NCBI GenBank assembly: GCA_905183005.1
Contig: CAJJDO010000015.1
Span: forward strand, 12,587 to 76,586
DNA: 64,000 nucleotides
Direction of reading: 5' to 3'
From: Paramecium pentaurelia
Taxonomy: Eukaryota; Ciliophora; Oligohymenophorea; Peniculida; Parameciidae
A program made the position numbers and the translations under genes. The notes beneath the pieces are model-generated. The model was not told where the DNA came from. It ran no database searches and saw only the letters and a program-made list of their open reading frames with translations. This document shows positions 57,907 through 64,000 of the stretch, in pieces. Each line of letters opens with the position of its first letter. Position 1 is the first letter of the stretch.

Positions 57907-58965
57907 TCAGTGATATAAAAATAAATAATTAGTTTTAGCAAATAATTCTCTTTATGTCTTATCCTATGTAGCAAATACTTGTAATAATTTCTCTTCAATA
58001 TCATGAATGTTAATTGAATCTACAAGAGATATTATTTCTTATGAAAAATGTGAGATTGTTTATGAATTCAGCTTCTTTTGTTATTTAGAACATAAAAATT
58101 TTGGTTATGGAAAAGGTTTTTATTTAGGTATTTCACTCATAGATGGTCTAATAAAAACAGTTTTTTATTGTACTTTTTCTAATATATTGCTATTTTTTGA
58201 ATTTTAAGATCTTTATCTATTAAATAAGGCTTCTTCAATTTTTAATTATTCTAATAATCCTCTTCTTTTAATTTCTATAATATTTTATGTTTTTTTGGAG
58301 CAAGCTTTCTCTAAACTTTCTTCTAATCTTCTTAGTCTTTATAAATCCTGCTATTTTTTCTCCTCCTAAGATCTTTAATAACGAGCCAATGTTTCATCCA
58401 TTCTACTACTTCTAGGTATTAAATATTAAGCTTATTTATGAAGCTCCCATTTTTGTAGTTTAGCATCATAACTCATTCTTCTTCTAACGTGTTTATCTGT
58501 TATAAATTTTTCTATCATATTTCTATTTCTTTAAACTTATTCTAGTCGAGAAGTATCTAAAACTTCTTTTTATTATGCGCGTAATTCTCTTTCACTATTT
58601 ATTTGTTTCCTTCTTGTTTCAATTAATTATTCTTTTTATGAATATTACATTAATTATTATTCTCTATAATCTTGTTAAAACTTCTTCATTTTCAATAATT
58701 TATCATTTATCCTTGAGGTTGTAGAGTCTTCGTATTTTTCTTCTGGTGGTTAAGATTTTGGATGAATTTAAGTTTCTTCTGATTTTTTATTAAGTAAATC
58801 ATTATATTCAATTAATAATCTTTATCTTCTTTTTTCGTATTGTTTCATGATTGTTTCTTAATAGAATTAAGAATCATTTTCATATTCTGGAGGAATTTTT
58901 ATTTTTTTGAGAGGTAATAGATCTTGTTCTGTAATACCCATTTTTCTTAATATTTGTTAATTCAT
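57907..58965 (-). CDS. Arg/Gln-rich helical protein, unknown
   Basis: 352 residues if the ATG at 58965 is used, with no intron; 344 if the next ATG (58941) is used. Highly charged and helical (QYEKRRQRLLIEYNDLL, DYREQQLMQYSQKEQLIE, SRLEQVQRNRNMIEKFI, SRMDETLARYQRSQEEKK). A conserved-looking patch, FITDKHVRRRMSYDAKLQK, sits in the middle. No named domain. The first ATG overlaps the TGA of the upstream diacylglycerol kinase gene (ATGA), so the second ATG, leaving a 20-nt gap, is the more likely start. Forward frames in this region are shadows. Confidence 0.72.
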
Positions 58966-60574
58966 TAATAATTATGTAACATACGATTAACAATTTCAAT
59001 TTTTGCTTATTTTGTAATGTGATTTTATTCTTCAGCCCATTCCATAGTCTTTAGGAATCTGTTCTCCCAAGTCAATTCATAATTGGTTAAAACTTGTACC
59101 TTATCAATTAAAGTGATATCAATAATAGATGGTCCAATAGAGAGTGGTTCACCATCAATCTAAATATAAGAATTTGAAGGATATATAATTTAAATCTTTC
59201 TACCTTAACCAAGTTGATATGGTTTATCTAATCCAACTTGAATTCTACCTAAATGCAATATACTTGTAACTCCAATTATTTCTAATAATCCATCATTAAT
59301 TTTTTATTATTTAAAATTTCCATCCTATTCCCATAATCCAGTTACTCCTCCACTCCAAGAATTGATGTTTAATATAATAACATTTTCAACCTAATCTGGT
59401 ATATCTACTACTACATCATCACAAATAACTTTTATTCTCTTTCCTAAACCACTCTTTTCATTTTTAATTAAATCATTTAAACCCATCTATGTATAAATCA
59501 ACTTATTTCCTAATCTACTTTTAAATAATTAAGGTGATGTTTATCTTAAATTATGAAAATCATAACAAAACTTTGCATCTAATCCTATTCCAAAATAATT
59601 AAATAATTTATAATTCTTATTCCCTATTTTCACATTCCATCTATCCAATAATGTAATATTCTCATTATTAATTACTTTTGCTAATACATGAGATGCATCT
59701 AATTATTCATATGTACCACCCTTAATTTATAATATTATTATATAATTACCCATCCTAATGCTCTGCTCAAATCATTCCCTGTTCCTAATGGAAGAATGGC
59801 TATTGGAGGATTCCAATCAAATTCCTTAATATAATTTATCACACTAGCAACTGTACCATCTCCTCCTGCTGTTATCAATCTAGCAGTCTTTATATGTGCA
59901 AATTTCTTTAACTTATCCATTTCTTATATATTTAACACTTAAATAGGATTCAAAAATCTAAATATAAATTCTATATACCTAAGAAAAGATTTATAAAAAT
60001 CCACACCAACTTATCCACCTGACTTCTAATTGATAACAACAATTATTGGTTTAGTGTAATTTCCATCTGGTAATATTATAGCATCTTTAAATTCCCCAAA
60101 ATCACATAATTAATTTACTTTATCTTTACATTCTTCATGAACAACCTTTTAACACCAAAGACAACTTTTCCCCTCCAAATCAAAAAAATATCCACATGTT
60201 AATCCACAATGACAACATATTGAATTCACAGGAAGATTCCCACTTAGCCATTGATGACTAGGTTAACTCTATGTTGATTTTATAAATTTGCATTATATTT
60301 GATTTCTTCTACATTTTTTATGTACATAAATTCCACATATCTAACATTCATGATATTATGGACCCCATAAACTAAACAGCAACTTTTTACAAACATTACA
60401 AAATAATAATCCACTACTTTTTGATTCAATATAAGAATGCTCTAATGATTCATTCTCATTTCCTTCTGCTTTCTCCTTTTTTATCTTTGATTTAATCTTC
60501 TACTTTAATGGTTTAGAACTTAAGAAAAAGGTAATAGCAAGTGTTAAAATCAACCCTATGATTATATAAATCAT
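58962..60574 (-). CDS. Diacylglycerol kinase with N-terminal membrane anchor and two C1 domains (DGK-epsilon-like)
   Basis: About 527 residues with one certain intron (29 nt); a second possible 21-nt intron would remove seven more. Order: a hydrophobic N-terminus (MIYIIIGLILTLAITFFLSS); two Cys-rich C1-type modules (LLFCNVCKKLLFSLWGPQYH and CGIYVHKKC; ICCHCGLTCGYFF and CLWCQKVVHEEC); the catalytic DAGKc part (IVVINQKSGGQVG, LITAGGDGTVASVINYI, AILPLGTGNDLSRALGW); and the accessory domain (NYFGIGLDAKFCYDFH, VENVIILNINSWSGG). This is the domain order of DGK-epsilon, which converts diacylglycerol to phosphatidic acid on membranes. No EF-hands. The stop overlaps the possible start of the next gene. 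Confidence 0.92.
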
Positions 60575-60748
60575 TTAAATAATAATGAATTTTACTAATA
60601 ATTAAAAATAAAAAACTCAATCATTTGGTCTTTTGATATAAAAAAATGTCAATTTTTGTTATTGAAATAATTATAATACGTAAAACTACATCATTAATTA
60701 ATATCACATAATACATAAAGAATAGACTTATAAATAACAATTATTTTA

Positions 60749-62021
60749 ATGGGAAAAAAGACTGTGTTGATTCTTACTTTTATTAGTTATGCTTAAATGC
60801 ATGCAGCTAGAACTCTATGGTCATATATGCAAAAATATTTAACTATTGAAGACTACAATAAAAATAAAATGGGTTAAGCATATTTGACATTCTTATTAAC
60901 ATATGGTATAGGTATGAATACAATTGGTCCAATGTGTTGTAAAAACAGTTTGAAACATTCTATAGGAATTAGTTGTATGGCAGTTGGCATGTTGTTTGCA
61001 ATCCTTGGAATCTTGTAGGAGTTTCAACTCTTAACTTTGTATGATTTAAATTTTAATCTATAGTCCATTGGTAATAATATTGATGGCTATAAATGGGTTA
61101 ATACAATCTGCATGCTATCCTGCATGTGTAAATGTATTGGGAAATTGGTTTAAAAATCATAAGGTAGGTTTAATGATGGGTTTATGGTCAGGATGTGTTA
61201 ATGCGGGTGATATTTATGGATTAATAATTGGTGATGTTGTCATTTAAAGACTTGAAATGCCCGTTTATTGGGGCTTTTACTTTATGTCCGGCTGTCTAAT
61301 TGTCGCTAGTGTAGCAACATTATCTTTCTTATAGAGTGAACCAAGAAATCAAATTTAAGGTATCAACGAATCAGAATCTGCTCCTCTAATATTAAAATAG
61401 AAAAATAAAAATTTAAATATTCTATCAGCATGGTTGGTTCCTGGAGTTGCCATATATGCAGTTGGTTATGCTTGCCTTAAAGGAACTTTTTATGGATTTT
61501 TAGATTGGCTACCCTTCTATTTTTAACAAAAGGGAGAGAAACTTGAAAATCATTCCTCATATATTTCATAAATGTTTGATGTCGGTTGTTATGTTGGAGG
61601 AATATTCTTAGGATATTTGGGTGATAAATATAAACGACGTGCTTGTTATTTTGTACCAAGCTTACTATTGGCTATGTGTTCTATGTTAGTGATTAGATTT
61701 TGCTTAGATTTAATAGTTTGGCCCTACTATCTTTGTATTTTGGCTATAGGGATATTTTAGGGCGGACCATATAATAATATATCAGGTGTGATCTCTATTG
61801 AACTTACTAAATAGTTTGAAAATGATAAAGCAGCTATATCTACAGTTTCATCCTTAATTGAAAGTACTGGAACTCTGACAGCTGCAATGTTTTAGGTCAT
61901 CATTCCAAGGATTGGTGATGAACATTTATTTACATTTTTATGTCTCATAACATTATTAGCTGAATTAGTTTGTTGTGTTCTCTTATTCAGAGAAATAAAA
62001 ACTAAAAAAAGATCCAAATGA
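60749..62021 (+). CDS. SLC37-like major facilitator superfamily transporter
   Basis: 415 residues after one 25-nt intron. Twelve membrane helices can be counted, with a central cytosolic loop (about 200-225). The segment AINGLIQSACYPACVNVLGN, then WFKNHKVGLMMGLWSGCVN and AGDIYGLIIGD, matches the GLLQSTGWP...MGNWF...GLVMGIWN pattern of SLC37 and bacterial glycerol-3-phosphate transporters. The second half has the MFS loop motif GDKYKRR. Members exchange sugar or glycerol phosphates for phosphate at the ER; the substrate here is unproven. It is convergent with the LRR gene, with 36 nt between stops. Confidence 0.85.
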
Positions 62022-62057
62022 TCATATTAATTTATTTTAATTTAAATTTATACAATA

Positions 62058-63084
62058 TCATTAATCTTATTATGCAGCAAGGGCTGCTTCTTTAGCTTTC
62101 TCTTCTTCTTCTTGTAATCTCTTTTATTCTACTTCTCTGTCATATTTATCTTTTGCAAATGAAAATGCTTTTTCCTTAAGTTGCTTTGTCACAAAGATAT
62201 TGTTTATTTTTTCTAATTTTACCATAATATTGATTGTATCTAATAGATAATTAGGACTTTTAGACTCAAAAGGATTTCCTTTGTATAGCAACTTTTTTAA
62301 ATTTGGCAAGGTTTGTAACTTGGTGATTTCATCAAATTTATCAATTTTGTTTTCTCTAATATCAAAATGAACAATATTCTCCAAGACTGGAAATGTTTCA
62401 TCAAACCCTTCAATCTAGATTAGCCTTAAGTATATACTAAGTTTTTTCTTAATTGCAATATTTAAATAGAAGTGAGTAATTCAATTCCCTAAATGGCTTT
62501 GATTTTATTCTCACTCAATTTTAGTTCTTTCAATTCAGGTAGATTTTAAAACTAGGTTAAAGCAGCAATTTTATTTCTTTTTAAGTATAATTGCCTTAAT
62601 TTAGGGTTACCATCAAAAGTATCCATTTTTTCAATTTTATTATCATTAAGATTAAGTTATATTAATGGTACTTTGATAGGGCCTAATTCAACTAACTTAT
62701 TTGATGCAGCATTGAGATATTTAAGAGATTTATAAGCCTCCTCATTAGCAAGTGATTTCAAATCCTTAATATTATTGCCTTCTACATTCAATCTAATCAA
62801 GTATGGCAGTTATGAAACTAAATAGTAAAAATAATACGTTGCACAATTTCAGTGATGTTATTCCCACTTAAATCTATTGATTCAATATATTTGTAATTTT
62901 GAAAGGTTTGGGTCAAAGCATCTATATTCTTTTGATTTATATTCAAGATTGTAAAATGATAACCACTATTATCCTACACCATCTTAAAACCTGATAGATT
63001 ATTCATAATGAGTTCCTCAAAATTAATTTTGGATTTAGATTCCTCTTATTATTTAGGTTGTTTCTTGGCCTCTTTCTTAGACAT
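62058..63084 (-). CDS. Leucine-rich-repeat protein, LRRC23/radial-spoke-like
   Basis: 327 residues after two introns (20 and 23 nt). A Lys/Gln-rich head is followed by a run of about eight SDS22-type repeats (YIESIDLSGNNITEIVQ, LIQLNLNDNKIEKMDTF, KLRQLYLKRNKIAALTQF, ELKELKLSENKIKAIQGI), a cap (LLYKGNPFESKSPNYLLD), and a charged helical tail (RLQEEEEKAKEAALAAQ). This layout, LRRs then an acidic/basic helical tail, fits LRRC23, a radial spoke 3 component of motile cilia; other ciliary SDS22-like proteins are alternatives. It lies 32 nt downstream of the proteasome gene on the same strand. Confidence 0.78.
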
Positions 63085-63116
63085 ATTAAATTTATATTAA
63101 TATTATGTTTTATAAA

Positions 63117-63996
63117 TCAAAACAATCTCTATTTAGCTTCATCACCATCTCCTACTAATCCCTTTTATTATGCAAATTGATAATGTAAATCAACTACATC
63201 TATTCCATCATGTACTTTAGTCCAACCATTCTAATGAATGTGATAAACTAAATTAATCTTCAATTCCTACCTCTAACTACACCACCTGAAGCAGTGTCTC
63301 TGTGTGTTGCATGATAAATTGCTCTGATTCCTAATTCAACAGCTTCATTCAATGACATTTCATATCTATAATGATTATCCAATACACCATAAGCATAAGT
63401 ACTACCACTACCAACTGAGAAGATATCTCCTTTCAATCTCATTCCATCATTATCAATATAGTATAAGTGTTATCCAGATAGATCAGATCCTGCTATCATA
63501 CAACCCATAGAGAGACCAGAATTTTTGTAACCAATTAGAATTCCTTAGAGGAATTTAGAGGCTGCTGCAACACTCAATTTACTGCCATTTTTTAATTCAT
63601 ATGTTCTACAATGATTAGCTAAATATGCCAACCAATATTAACAATCAGCTGCACCTCCAGCCATAGTACCTTTTATAATTTGAATTATATATACATACCT
63701 AATAGATATTCATTAATTTCAATCACTTTTCTAACTTGTTCACTACTCAAAAAACTACCCATACTAGCTCTTGAATCAACTGCCAAAAGAATTCCTTCTT
63801 TAAATACAAATCCTAATGTTGTTGTTCCATGTTTGAAATTATTTAACTTATTTCCTCCATTTGTTTATGTTGGACCATTCAATGTTCTATAAATTACTTA
63901 AGGTGCACTAGGCATTTTTAAAGTATTGATTTCATCTTTGTCTTCCTTTTAATATGTATGAGCTAATCCAAATGTTGAAGGGTCGAAATCAATCAT
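63117..63996 (-). CDS. PSMB5: 20S proteasome subunit beta-5 (chymotrypsin-like)
   Basis: 275 residues after two introns (29 and 23 nt). A 57-residue propeptide ends in KHG, giving Thr58 as the catalytic N-terminal Thr ([19 protein letters not shown]). Asp in AVDSRAS, Lys in [13 protein letters not shown], and the Ser/Gly segments [26 protein letters not shown] and [15 protein letters not shown] are all as in beta-5. The propeptide is cut off autocatalytically on assembly. The start lies 4 nt from the window edge; the predicted N-terminus is complete, though its promoter is outside the window. Confidence 0.96.
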
Positions 63997-64000
63997 TTTA

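Noticed and set aside
58007..58207. Forward frame of 66 codons
   Set aside because: Antisense shadow of the helical protein at 57907-58965, whose long reverse frame is far better.
1..64000. A CRISPR array, tRNA genes or a transposase
   Set aside because: None seen; CRISPR is not expected in a eukaryote, and no cloverleaf or DDE-type frame was recognised by eye.

Overview
The window is macronuclear DNA of a ciliate, almost certainly Paramecium. Conserved proteins (histone H2B, proteasome beta-5, Fizzy-related, KAP3, dynein light chain p28) read through only if TAA and TAG mean glutamine and TGA is the sole stop. The DNA is very AT-rich, genes are packed tightly, and introns are tiny (20-33 nt, GT...AG). 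A complete trichocyst matrix protein gene is present. All exon models were read by eye; for every intact model the length minus introns is an exact multiple of three.

Layout. 1-3.4 kb: no convincing gene. 3.4-9.7 kb: a membrane-anchored secreted protein, an EGF/TM/RING-H2 protein and a pair of tandem Lys/Ser/Gln-rich paralogs, one with an A-run frameshift. 11-17 kb: two tandem coiled-coil paralogs, a TDP2-like phosphodiesterase, a small GTPase with Leu at the catalytic Gln position, and an RPRD1-like CID protein. 16.8-19.4 kb: the APC/C activator Cdh1/FZR1, a truncated kinesin, a single-N gap, then a second partial FZR1. 20-32.7 kb: a decayed Rab gene carrying a 26-bp insertion, a Rho GTPase, KAP3 of kinesin-2, an ULK/ATG1-like kinase, a LITAF-like protein, an OSCA/TMEM63 channel and a CFAP97-like protein. 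33-45 kb: histone H2B, coiled-coil proteins, PP2C, p28 dynein light chain (with a second partial copy after another single-N gap), a decayed membrane gene and an alveolin-like Pro/Gln/Thr-rich protein. 45.5-64 kb: a JADE/BRPF-type PHD protein, trichocyst matrix protein, VAMP7-like SNARE, a large TM-RING protein, a TTLL ligase, an N-terminally anchored diacylglycerol kinase, an SLC37-like transporter, an LRRC23-like protein and proteasome beta-5.

Themes. Several genes serve cilia or the cortex (KAP3, kinesin, p28 x2, CFAP97, LRRC23, TTLL, alveolin-like, trichocyst protein), but they lie among unrelated housekeeping genes and I see no operon-like system. I found no tRNA, rRNA, CRISPR array, transposase or telomere repeat. 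The observations most worth following are the two N-bounded partial gene duplications, the IES-sized insertion and 12-nt GT..AG insertion in the Rab pseudogene, the natural Gln-to-Leu GTPase, and two tandem ciliate paralog pairs of unknown function.
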